This document shows, one piece after another, positions 1 through 11,500 of a stretch of DNA of 64,000 nucleotides; the first letter of the stretch is position 1, and each line of letters begins with the position of its first letter. Under the pieces are notes generated by a model that had not been told where the DNA came from, made no database searches, and was given only the letters and a program-made list of their open reading frames with translations. Source of the DNA: Phycisphaerae bacterium (GTDB taxonomy: Bacteria > Chloroflexota > Anaerolineae > 4572-78 > J111); assembly GCA_028285035.1 (NCBI GenBank), contig JANQQF010000084.1, positions 95,701 through 159,700 on the forward strand. Reading direction: 5' to 3'. The translations under genes were made by a program, and so were the position numbers.

Positions 1-2363
1 CCGAACTTAAGTACCAACTCCCCATGGTCGGACGCACAGATGAACTAGCCTTGATTCAAGAAAAGCTTGAGTTAGCCTTATCAGGTCAGGGACAATTTAT
101 TGGGATTACGGCTGAAGCGGGAATGGGCAAATCTCGTCTTGTGGCTGAAGTGATCCCTCGTACCATTGAACATCAAATGGAAGGGTATGGCGGTGAATGT
201 CAATCCTACGGGACAAATATCAGCTATTTAGTTTGGCAACCTGTCTGGCAAAGCTTCTTTGGCATTGATCCAACTTGGGAGCTTCAAGAGCAGATTTACG
301 TGCTCGAGACAGTTCTCAATGAAATTGATCCAACCTTAACGCCCCGTTTGCCACTTTTAGGCAATGTATTAAATCTAGAAATCCCAGACAGTGAGTTGAC
401 CCAGTCCTTTGATGCTAAATTGAGAAAGACATCACTAGAGTCTCTCCTAATTGACTGCTTGCGTGCCCGGGCACAACAAACACCCTTAGTGATTGTCTTG
501 GAAGATAGTCATTGGATTGATCCGCTCTCGTTAGAGCTTTTAGAGGTAATGAGTGGTGCGATTGCGCACTTACCAGTGCTGGTTATTATGGCTTACCGTC
601 CCCCCGATAAACAACAGCCTGAGTCACCCATTGAACGGTTGCCTAATTTTACTAAAATTGAGCTGACTCATTTCACACCGGAGGAGTCAGAACGCCTGAT
701 CACTTTGAAGCTATCCGAATTCTCCGATGATGATAGCAAGGTGCCAGCCGGAATTATTAAGCGGATCACGGATCGAGCGCAGGGGAATCCGTTCTACATT
801 GAAGAACTGCTCAACTATCTGCGGGATCAGGGGATTGATCCACACGACAGCGATGCTTTGAAGAAGCTTGATCTTCCCGATAGTTTACAAACCTTGATTC
901 TCAGTCGTATCGATCGCCTTACCGAAAATCAGAAGAGTGTTCTTAGAATTGCCAGTGTCATTGGCCGCTTATTCCGGGCTGCTTGGGTATGGGGAATGTA
1001 TCCCGATCTAAAAGAAGAGCCAGTAAAAGAGGACTTAAGCGTTCTCAGCACAATGGACTTAACCCCAGTAGACAGCGAAGATCCCGAAATCATTTATCTT
1101 TTCAAGCATATTGTCACGCAAGAAGTGGCCTATGAAAGTTTACCATATGGAACACGATCGTTATTGCACAACTATCTAGGCGAATTTATCGAGAGCAAGT
1201 ATTCAAAGCATATTAATCAATATCTTGACCTACTCGCCTTTCATTATGGTCGTAGTGACAACAAAGATAAACAACGCACATATCTCCGTTTGGCAGGTGA
1301 AGCCGCTCAGGCCGATTACGCGAACGAAGCTGCGATTGATTACTATCGAAAGGTACTGCCACTCCTTGAAGATGAAGAGAAAGTAGCAATTCTGCGAAAA
1401 CTTGGTGATGTCTTACAGTTGCTTGGTCAATGGGATGAGGCTGGAAAATTATACAATCAGGCTTTAACTTTGGCCGAGAGCTTGGATGACAATGAGTCGG
1501 TCGCCTGGTGTCAGTGGGCCACAGGTGAACTGTATCGCAAACAAGGCATTTATGCCGATGCCTTGGTTTGGTTTGAGCGAGCCGAAGCTGGCTTCAAGAA
1601 AATTGGTGTCCAATCCGGGGTCGGGCAGGTGTTGCATAGTAGTGGAACCTTGGCTGCCCAACAAGGTGATTACGACTCAGCCCGTAAGCGATATGAAGAG
1701 AGTTTATCAATCCGACGTAGTTTACATGACAAAGCGAATACAGCCAGTTTGCTGAGTAACCTAGCCATCTTGGCTGAATATCAAGGTGATTATGACACAG
1801 CCCGATCCTTGAATGAGGAAAGTCTGGCCAATCGCTGGGATATCGGTGACAAGTGGGCGATTGCCGTCTCATTGAATAATTTGGGAAATGTGTTACTGGC
1901 TGAAGGTGAATATGATATGGCAGTCACCCAGCTTGAAATTGCCGTCAATTTACAGCGCGAGGTTGGTGATCGCTGGTATTTGGCCAACGCCCTCAACAAC
2001 CTTGCCAATGCTACACGTGCCCAAACTGATTATCAAGCCGCCCGATCTTTGTACATTGAGAGTTTAACAATCAATCGAGATTTAGGTGATGGGGGAGCCA
2101 TTGCTTATCTTTTGGAAGACATTGGCAGTTTAGCGGCCCTTGAAAAAGATGCCCTGCGCGCTCTTCGGCTTTTTGGCGCAGCCACGGTTTTACGAGAAAA
2201 TCTTGGTGCACCTTTGCCGCCGTCTGACAAGCAAAAGTTGGATGAAACCTTAAATTCAGCCCGACAGTTAATCGATCATGCCGAAGCTACAGCCGCTGAA
2301 GCAGCGGGGCAAGCGATGTCACTAGATGAAGCCATTGATGAAGCCCTTCAATTAGCCGCTTGA
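1..2363 (+). CDS. AAA ATPase with TPR repeats, adenylate-cyclase-associated type (5' truncated)
   Basis: The reading frame is open to the window edge (codons E-L-K-Y-Q-L-P before the Met at 24), so the true start lies upstream. The phrase P-M-V-G-R-T-D-E-L is the usual entry into the AAA/NACHT-like ATPase of large cyclase or LuxR-type regulators, where it often follows a nucleotide cyclase domain; that domain is not visible here. Counting from the Met at 24, the Walker A motif is G-M-G-K-S with Lys36, and a Walker B-like L-V-I-V-L-E-D-S-H-W-I-D follows near residue 165. From about residue 420 to 720 there are regular TPR motifs (G-D-Y-D-x-A-R repeated about every 40 residues), suited to protein binding. 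It ends at TGA 2361-2363. Likely a cytoplasmic signal-responsive regulator; partner and signal unknown. Confidence 0.8.
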   Translation, partial: ELKYQLPMVGRTDELALIQEKLELALSGQGQFIGITAEAGMGKSRLVAEVIPRTIEHQMEGYGGECQSYGTNISYLVWQPVWQSFFGIDPTWELQEQIYVLETVLNEIDPTLTPRLPLLGNVLNLEIPDSELTQSFDAKLRKTSLESLLIDCLRARAQQTPLVIVLEDSHWIDPLSLELLEVMSGAIAHLPVLVIMAYRPPDKQQPESPIERLPNFTKIELTHFTPEESERLITLKLSEFSDDDSKVPAGIIKRITDRAQGNPFYIEELLNYLRDQGIDPHDSDALKKLDLPDSLQTLILSRIDRLTENQKSVLRIASVIGRLFRAAWVWGMYPDLKEEPVKEDLSVLSTMDLTPVDSEDPEIIYLFKHIVTQEVAYESLPYGTRSLLHNYLGEFIESKYSKHINQYLDLLAFHYGRSDNKDKQRTYLRLAGEAAQADYANEAAIDYYRKVLPLLEDEEKVAILRKLGDVLQLLGQWDEAGKLYNQALTLAESLDDNESVAWCQWATGELYRKQGIYADALVWFERAEAGFKKIGVQSGVGQVLHSSGTLAAQQGDYDSARKRYEESLSIRRSLHDKANTASLLSNLAILAEYQGDYDTARSLNEESLANRWDIGDKWAIAVSLNNLGNVLLAEGEYDMAVTQLEIAVNLQREVGDRWYLANALNNLANATRAQTDYQAARSLYIESLTINRDLGDGGAIAYLLEDIGSLAALEKDALRALRLFGAATVLRENLGAPLPPSDKQKLDETLNSARQLIDHAEATAAEAAGQAMSLDEAIDEALQLAA

Positions 2364-2450
2364 TGTAAGCCACAAATTGAAAACACCAGTTAGAGGAAAA
2401 GCTGTTAAAAACTGACTAAAAGTTATCACCAAAGTAAATTAAACTACAAA

Positions 2451-2490
2451 AACAGCCCCCTTGATGATACGGGAGCTGCTTTTTATTTCA
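2451..2490 (+). terminator. Intrinsic terminator after the AAA-TPR gene
   Basis: CAGCCCCC and GGGAGCTG form an 8-bp stem with one mismatch around a short loop, followed by CTTTTTATTT. It lies between two convergent genes, about 90 bp after the plus-strand stop codon. No matching T-run is seen for the minus-strand gene. Confidence 0.55.
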
Positions 2491-2515
2491 ACGATTTATC
2501 GTTTATCAAACAGTG

Positions 2516-5500
2516 TTACTTCGAGATTAATGGCAGATAGAGTCGCTGTAAATTCTCACCACCCTCAAAGTTAGCTCGGTCATTGAAGAAGGTACATTCG
2601 ACATGCTGTCCGGCTGATAATGGGATATCGGCTGTATAGTTGAACAAGTCGACCGAAATTGATACGGGCTGTGGGAGGTCAGGATTGGTAATATCCTGAC
2701 ACATCACAGCCAGAAGTGCCCAGAACTGATCAGGGAATGACGTTGGATCTTCGCTGATTGTATAAGTATCTGCCAAAGTATCTGCAAAGGTAATGCTCGG
2801 TGTGATTTCGGTCGTCAGCGTAAACTCACCCAAATCTCCAGTGAAATCAAATGCGGTTGGACTATCACTACTAATCGCTTTGTTAATGGTTAGTGTTCCA
2901 ACAAAGTTGGCACTATCCACCTCAAGCCCCGCTGAAGCAACTGATGGGCTGTAGCTATCACTGACGAGCGTAATTGTACTCTGACCAGGGATTGGGATTT
3001 CACCATTATAGTAGGCATTAACAGTGTAGGTACCATCTGGCAAGGTGATGTCTCGCAGTTTTGCCTGACCGATCAAGTTGGTAATAACTGTTCTACTTTG
3101 GGAGCCATTATCCCCAGTGATGACAAAGAAGATGGTTTGTTCCAGTAGCGGTCGCCCCTGATCATCAGTCAGGGTAGCCACGACGACCGGCTTACCATCG
3201 ATATCCGTTTGAACCTCTAAAGCAATCTGAGTCCCTTGTAGTGTAATTTCAAATGGTGTACTAACTGATGAAGCCTCAAACTCAGCAGTCGGGCCAAATG
3301 AAGCTGTTAGATCATATTGCCCTGGTGTACCAATCAAACTCATCGTCACGGTCGCCAGACCATTACTATCCGTCACTGCAAACAAACTCTGTGATCCTAG
3401 ACCAAAGTTAACAATCTTACCAGCTAATGGGGTGTCATTGCTTGTCAGAACAGCCTTAAAGGTAACTGTGTCACCATAAGCCCCTGAAGATGCTGGGGTT
3501 GGGTTGAAGATCAAACTAGTTGGCGCTGGCTCATCAACCGGGATATCACCCTCGGCGGGAAGTCGATAGTATTCGCCAAGATTGGTGTCTAAGGCGACCA
3601 AACCAACCCCGTTTGTAGCCTGAACGATATATCGAATATCTTCGGACGATGCCCCATCTGCACTCAAATCCAGCGTACCCTCCCACAAAGTTGAGTCACT
3701 TGTATTTTGCGTCAAATCGAGTGAGTGCCAGCTTCCAGAAGGAGTCTTACTACTATCATAATAGGTTACCCACACTTCCTGAATACCCGCCGCTGGATTA
3801 CCAACAACCCGCATTTCAAACTTGATCGTGCCACTTTCGGGGTAGGCATTAATTTCAGCAATTGTCGGTGGAGCGGACAAGGCTGGCGTACTGTCTCCGT
3901 CATACGTTTGGAAATTGTCGCTGTAATACAAGCGGAAGTTCATATCATCAAACTTACGCAAGGTATTGAGTGTGGCACCTGGTGTTGTCGAGCGATGCTG
4001 AGCTGGCGTAACCATCAGGTTAGTGCTTCCCCCCTGCAATGCATCGAAGTAGTTGACACTCCACGGACGAATGGGGAAGAATACATCGGACAAAAACGGT
4101 CCGTGGACCCCACGAATTTCCGTGGCTGGTGCTCCAGTCAGTGGCAAAATGTCGGGCACATCGGTATAGTTCCCACCTCGGAAACCAACACCTCGCAGGA
4201 TCTTGTTGTTTGGCGCGGTCACATCACGAACTTCCAACGGCAAGGCCGGCTCAACAGGGTTGGTCACAATCCCGTTTGTGCCGCTAAGATAGGTTGCAGT
4301 CAGTTCTGAATTGTCATCAACATTCTTCAGAACACTCGTGTTAGTTGTTAGATCTGAAACAATGGTGATGTCCGCATAATCCAAGCCCAACGTCGCCCCC
4401 GGATTTGAGCCAAAGCTAGAGGTAGAGTTAACAATTGAGGAACTACTATCAGGATCGATACGATCACCAGGCATCGCCACACTCAACATTGGCAAGCCAA
4501 AGATGGTAGCTTCAAGCAGTGCTTTCTCGTGTAGCCCTTCAATCTTCGGTGTCTGGCTTAGATAAATCTGCTTAGATCGAACTAAAGCATCCCCAATTGA
4601 GACAGCCTCACCAGGATTACCAACCCGTAATTGGCGATGGAATTCAAGATAAATTCGTTCGCTGTATTCAATGAAGTCTGTATCACCATACTGATAGCCC
4701 GTCCCAGCAATCAAGGTTGCTTTCTTCTGTGCAAAAGCTTGGGGCCAATCCAAGAGCAAGGTGACCCCTGGTACACCGTGATCATTCACGATGTTGTAGC
4801 CGGAGTGACAACCTGCACTAGAGACAATAGCATTGGTCATATCAACAGGTGATGCTACCAGATCAGTCGTGATCAAGCTTGTATCGTAATCGGCAGCCAA
4901 AGCACTGTTGGCGCTAAAGTGACCGGCCAGGAAGGCGATATCGTAACGATTATTGAGCAACAGGTTCCCCAAATCGTCAGCCGTCCAACCTAGAGCAGGA
5001 GCCAGTTCTTGCGCCGCAATCAATGTATCCACATTTGCTGTGGTATCTAGACCAGACTGAAGCTCATTTGTCACCTCGAGTGAGGCGTCTTCCAGGAAGT
5101 CATAGCCGGTGACTAAGCCTGAGGATGGGGTTGGGACCACACCAGCCGTTGTTCCAGTAATGTAAGCATCAATCATTCCCGTAATCTCGGTTGCAGTTTC
5201 GACCAATCGACCAACAGGAATTTCAGGAATGGGGAATTGGGCCGCCTTGAGTGAAATATCAATCGATGAGCCGTATGCATCCTGACTTAAGACATAACCT
5301 AGGCGCAGGCTTGACTGCGAGTGAGTAAACTCAGCAACGGGTGGCACATAATTCTCTTCATTCCCTAACAAGGTTGTGTCTGGATAACGGAAGAAGGGGA
5401 CCACATCATCATCACCAATGACAACCACATACTCAATTGGGTTCAAGGCTCGGTAGTCATCAACAATATCTTTGATCGATTGGGCCACTAAGTTTTTGGT

Positions 5501-8500
5501 GTATGGACACGCGGTATTGGCATCAGCCAATGTGTTCGCCGCCGCGACACGAGCATCTGCCCCAACATCAATAACCACCCCGTTGACCTCTTGTTGGGCG
5601 GCCAACTGATTCAGCGCGGCCAACATCGCGGCCTTTTCTTCAGGTGTACCCTCCATCATTGTGGTATTACGGGTCAAATCCGTGAGGATGACCGTGTTGA
5701 AGCCGCCATCTGTGGCCACGTGGGTACTGTTGGGCAGAGACGTTGAGATATCACAGTTGATGCTCGTCATCTCAACCTCGACATGGAATGGATTACTTAA
5801 GTCAAACACCCCATTTCGACCTTGAACCTTAATGTAAAAGTCGCCCGTATTGTTCCACGTATTCAACACAATGCCTTCACTAGCATTACCTTCAAAGGCA
5901 GAGAAGCCGATCAAACTGCGGCTTTCAGCACTAGAGAACGCTGACGGACTAAAGGCCGAGGGGCTGAATGCTGACGGACTAAAGGCCGAGGGACTAAACG
6001 CCGAGGGACTAAACGCCGAGGGACTAAACGCCGACGGGCTGAACGCTGACGGACTAAACGCCGACGGGCTGAACGCTGACGGACTAAAGGCCGACGGGCT
6101 GAATGCTGACGGACTAAAGGCCGACGGGCTGAATGCCGAGGGACTAAAGGCCGAGGGACTAAAGGCCGACGGGCTGAATGCTGACGGACTAAAGGCCGAC
6201 GGGCTAAAGGCCGAGGGCGCAAACTCAGCGCCTAATCGTGCTATATCTTCCAAACGCTCAACATCATTATCAATCGTGGCAATATCTTTATATATGGTTA
6301 AATCATAATTCTGCTGTAGATTCGATAAAGTCACGACAACCTGACTGTTCGGTCGCACCTTAAACTTAAACCAACGCGCTTGATTTTGCTTTTCAATAAG
6401 CTGATCAGCTGAGTCAATAGGATCTGGGAACAATTCTAAAGCATTTGGCCAGCTTGTGTTGTTCGGTCCAACTCGAACACACTGGGCAAACTCCGAGGTG
6501 TTGCCATTTGGATCTGTGGCTGTGGCGGAGACAAACTGCCCTTCACTCAGTTCAGCAGCCAAGGTTTCATTAAAGATGATATCACCTGAGCCATCTGTTG
6601 TGACTGACTTTGTTTCGAGGAAGGTTTGCCCCTCACCATAGCTAGAAGTATCACAAGCAGCGTTGATGTAGAAGTCAAGAGCAAAGGTTGTATTGGCTGC
6701 ACCGTGCATTAGACCTTGGACCGAAGTTGAGCCACTACCTGGTTCGGCCAAGTACAACACAGGCAAGTTTTGTAAATCATTTGCCCCGCTGTCTGTATCA
6801 TTCAAATCGACTGTCGTAACGCCATCCCCTTCTAACTCAATACCCAACAGACCGTTGTTGTAAATCGAATTAGAGCGAATAGAGGTGCCGCTACCAGAGA
6901 GCACAACGATACCGTCATCCCCATTGTTGACAATTAAGTTGCCATCTGCGGGGTTGGTGCCCCCGATTGTGTTGTTACCCGCATCAACGACGATACCAGC
7001 CTGGGTATTCCCTAAACCGACCGTACCGAGGGTATCCGTACCAATATAGTTACAAGTGAGGATATTGCCGCCATTGGTGTTGATTTCGATACCATCAAGG
7101 CTAAAGCTGTGAATGGATAGACCGCGAATGGTCGTGTTACCTGCGCTAACAATCAAACCCCTAGCTGGGATTTCCTCAACTTCACCAAACGAGTCGGCAT
7201 TTGTACCATCAATCTCAATTTGCAGAGTTGGGGGCCAACTTGAACACGCCGCGCCCGGTTGAGTAGTTCCGTCGATCACCACGGGATCATAAATTTCTGG
7301 AAGCTCATAGGTGGGAGAAATGACGTGAGGGCCACTGCCTGGAATATTAAAGTTAATTTGATCGGTGCCACTGAGCGCATTTGCAGCCTCAATTGCTTCT
7401 CGGAAAGAACAGTTTGTTTCTGTACAACCATCAAAGTCATCAGAGGTCGTATTAACTGTGAAGACAGGGCCTGTTTGGATTGGGTCTGCAACGGTGATCA
7501 CAACATCATTGCCGTCGCCACCCACATAAGAAATGACTGCACCTTGGCCACTACCGCCAAAATCACTGTCCACGGTGGCTCCTTCAGGCAGACCGGCGAA
7601 GTTTCCAGTGACAGGATCGGAGCCATCATTATTAACGATGACAAAGGTGTCGCCAATGGTTGGGGTGAAACCTTCGGAAACGGAGACCAACAGGTCAACG
7701 CCAGTTCCATCAATCGTCTCAAAGGCGACAGTACCCGTAACGTTGAGTTGATCGTGCCCGCTGGCTCCAGGTGTTGTGCCTTCGATTTCAATTTCGAGTG
7801 CCGATTCATGACCAAAGGCGATTGACCCTGTATTCAAGATTTCAGGGCTAGCCCCTGGTGAAATCGTCGAGCCACCATTGACAATGGTTGTTCCAGCGAT
7901 CGTTCCAGTTCCTCCGACAGTGCCACCATCAACCGTTACACCACCAGCAAGCGAGCCATTGACGAGCAAGATGCCATCATAAACAGTAGTTACGCCAGCG
8001 TAGGTGTTAGCACCAGACATCGTAAAGGTGCCAGAGCCAAGCTTAGCCAAACCACCACTTTGGCTCATCACCCCACTAAATGTGGTATTGGTGTTATCAT
8101 CGCCCACGGTGAGTGTACCCGTGCCTAGGAAGACATTACCTTCGCCAGCCAGTGAGCCAATCGTTTCATCATTATCATTCAATACTAACGCAGCTCCACT
8201 AGCAACGGTGACGGCGCTCGTGTTGGGGATAACACCGCCCGCTTTGGCCACCATAACTGAGCCTTCATCAATATTCGTTGTGCCTGTGTAGGTTGCGGCC
8301 TCACTCATAAAGAAGGTACCCGAGCCAACTTTTGTGAATGAACTGGGGCCGCTAATCACACCTGCAATGTTGGGGATATTTGGCGAGGCGTATTGCCCAA
8401 TTGTCGTATCGGTTGCCAAGACAACTGGCTCTGATAAAGCCATACTACCGAAGAACTGTAATGCCCCACCATTGTCTATGCCAGCCCCATTCAACGTTAA

Positions 8501-11500
8501 CGGCTCTTGGAATTGGCCACCGGTTGTGCTAACTACAAGGCTAGCCCCATCCGCCACTTCCGTTCCATTGGTGGTAAATGGTGTTTGCGGACCGAGGCTT
8601 TGCGCGTGAGTTATCTCAAGCTTACCTTCATTGACATAAGTGATACCACTGTAGGTATTGTTACCAGTGAGGATATAGGTGCCATCCCCCTCTTTGGTCA
8701 AGCCATTCGTCCCGCCAATCACACCGTCAATGACACCGCCTGTATCGCCAGCTAGGGTTACACTACCAAAGTCATTTTGCAGCGCCCCACCGTTGATTGT
8801 GGCTGTACCACTAATTGAGACATTGCTCAGAAGAATTACAGAGTCTGTATTGTAGATACCACCACCTGAACCAGTCGCTTGTCCGCCGATAATACTCAAA
8901 TCGTAAAATTCGACAGATCCAATTTCACCCTGAAGCTCAAAGACGCGGTCAATACCATTTGCATTGATAATCGTCTGTTCATCGCCAGCGCCCACAAAGG
9001 CGATTGAATTGTTAACATCGAGATCACCTGTCAGGTTGTTGTTCTCACCCGCACCAATGAGGGTGAGGGTGTAAGTGCCTGTAGGAATGGTGATGGTGTA
9101 GGCATTTGAGATATCAGCATTCGCTTTACTGATAGCACCGCGCAAACTACAATCATTCGGGGTCAAGTCATCACAAGTGTCACTCAAGTTATCAAGGGTT
9201 GTATCGACTTGAAGCGTCGTATCACTGGCCTCATAGGCTAGAGTGAAATAGTCACCATTGGCTAAGTCTTGGCTACTAAAGAAAATCAAGCCATCGCCAG
9301 GAGCAGCTGTGGCAGCGATCGTCGCGTTGCTAAAATCGCCGTCATCATCGATCAACAGCGCTAACTCATAAGCATTTGTAAAGTTATCATCCCCAACCCC
9401 GGTCAGGTCAAAGGTCAGATCAACGCTGCCAACATCGCCTGTTTCAGCGACACGCCACACACGATTGAGGCGGGCTGCGTAGCCACTGGGGGCCTGACTA
9501 AAGCCGTCGAGCGTTCCACCATTATTCCCCCAAATGAGGAATTCGCCATCACTGACATTGGCCCCGTTGCCTTCAATTGAGAGCAGCGTACCATCATTGA
9601 CGCTTTGTGAACTTAATTGGCTTAAATCACTGGCATCATCAATCCCGATCCCGGCAATATCAGTAGTATAGCCGCTATGGGTTGTTGTGCTCGGGTAGAT
9701 GACGGTTCCATTTGAGTCGACATAGTTTTGGGTGTTAGTTAGCGTGACCCCATATTTAACAGCAAGGTAGCTTTCTACTTTTTGCCGATCCGCATCACTG
9801 AGCTTTTGGCCATACACCAGCACCTCAGCGATTTTACCATCCCAATATTCACCGTTTGAGGTCTCACCACCAATTTTGATGACATTCGTGCCAAAACTAT
9901 TGAGGAGGGTTCCTGCACTATGGCCTGACCCATTCTGATACAAGTCTAAGCTAACACCTGTCTCCCAAATCCAATCAAATATATACGTTTGATTGGTTTG
10001 AAGGGGTGTTGGATGGGTATTGGTTGGATTCCAAATTGCTTGCCTATCATTCTCGGTACCAAAGAGGGGAAAATCACCATCAGTTACGCTATTGTCAAAA
10101 CCAACGCCTGTGTCCCAAGCCGAGAGTGAGTTATTTTCAGCCACCAAAAAGACCGAACCATCAGAAGTGCTGTTGGTTAAGACATTGGGCTGCCGGTCCA
10201 GAAAATCATTCGAAAAATCAATTGCCGCGTTTTGATTGAAGCTTGATGAGCTTGATTGAAAGACGGGCTTGTAGGTAGCATTGGTCTGAACAACGTCATT
10301 GCCAGCCCCGCTCTGATCGTTCCATTGTTGAACCGTTTGCCCAAAGGTTGCCTCTGTAACCCCAGCATCATTGTAAACCTCAGCATCGGCTTTCAGCCAA
10401 AGCTCTAAATCAGCGGAAATCCCGCCAGGTGCGGTTGTCGGAACATTGAGCGTGGTAAAGCTAATGGTATCACCGTAACTTGTCCCCGCACTATTGGTGG
10501 CAAAGGCCCGGGCATAGTAGGTTGTGTCGGCAGTCAAGGCAGACAAACTAGAATTGTAAGTTCCTGTGCCAAATACGCCATTTTGGCTAATTGTCGTATC
10601 AGCCAGCGTGGGGGAGCCTGTGGTGTTATATGCAACACCACGGTCTGTCACATCATCTGAGCCGATGGAAAGGATGTTACCGCCGCTGTCAGTCGTTGTT
10701 TGGGCGATATTACTGGCCGCAGTTGTCGAGAGGGTGGGGGCTCCGTCTTGCCCGGTATAGACCCAGTTGGAGGCACTGCCTGTTAGGGAAAAATTCGTCA
10801 GCGTTCCGTCATGATCACCGGTATAATCGATCAATTCGGTCAGCCCAGCATTGCTGTTGTCAGCATCGCCTTGATCAAAAGAATAATAGGCAACAAGATT
10901 AGCCTCATTTCCAACTAGGCTATTGCTCATATCCGCTTCAATTTGAGCCTGAGTACGAATTTCATTCCAGAAACGAACCTCGTCTAATTCACCGTCAAAA
11001 TAGGCCCCAAAGCCGGGGAACCAGGATCCTAGTTCGGTACCATTATAGGCAGTGGCAGTGTTTGCTCCCGTTAATTCCTGGACCCCATTGACATACGCCG
11101 TAACAGAATTCCCATTTCTAGTAATTGCAATATGGGTCCAAACGTCGGGTTGAATTGTGGAAGATGTCAGCGTAACCCAATTTGGACCAGGAAAAGTAAC
11201 AATTTTGCCGCCCTGAATACCAATATGAAAATCTGATGTCGTTTGTCCCGTGAGGATTCTAGTATCTTCGGTGATTGGGGAATCAGGTTTAAGCCAAAAC
11301 TCAATGGTGTTCTGGCTTGTACTCAGGGGAAGATTACCGAGAACAACCTTATCATCACCCCCATCAAAATTAAGAGCATTTCCGGTCGGGCCAAAGGGTT
11401 GCACTTCAAATGCACCTTTATCAATCCGACCATTGGCCACCCGATCAAATCCTATCCCGCGCTGATCGAAGTCCGGTGGAGCAACGAATGCAGGGTCACC

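Noticed and set aside
5850..6308. 152-codon plus-strand frame with G-L-N-A-D / G-L-K-A-E repeats
   Set aside because: It is the complement of the S-A-F-S-P repeat in the giant gene; the pentapeptide look comes from the 15-bp unit. No ribosome site.
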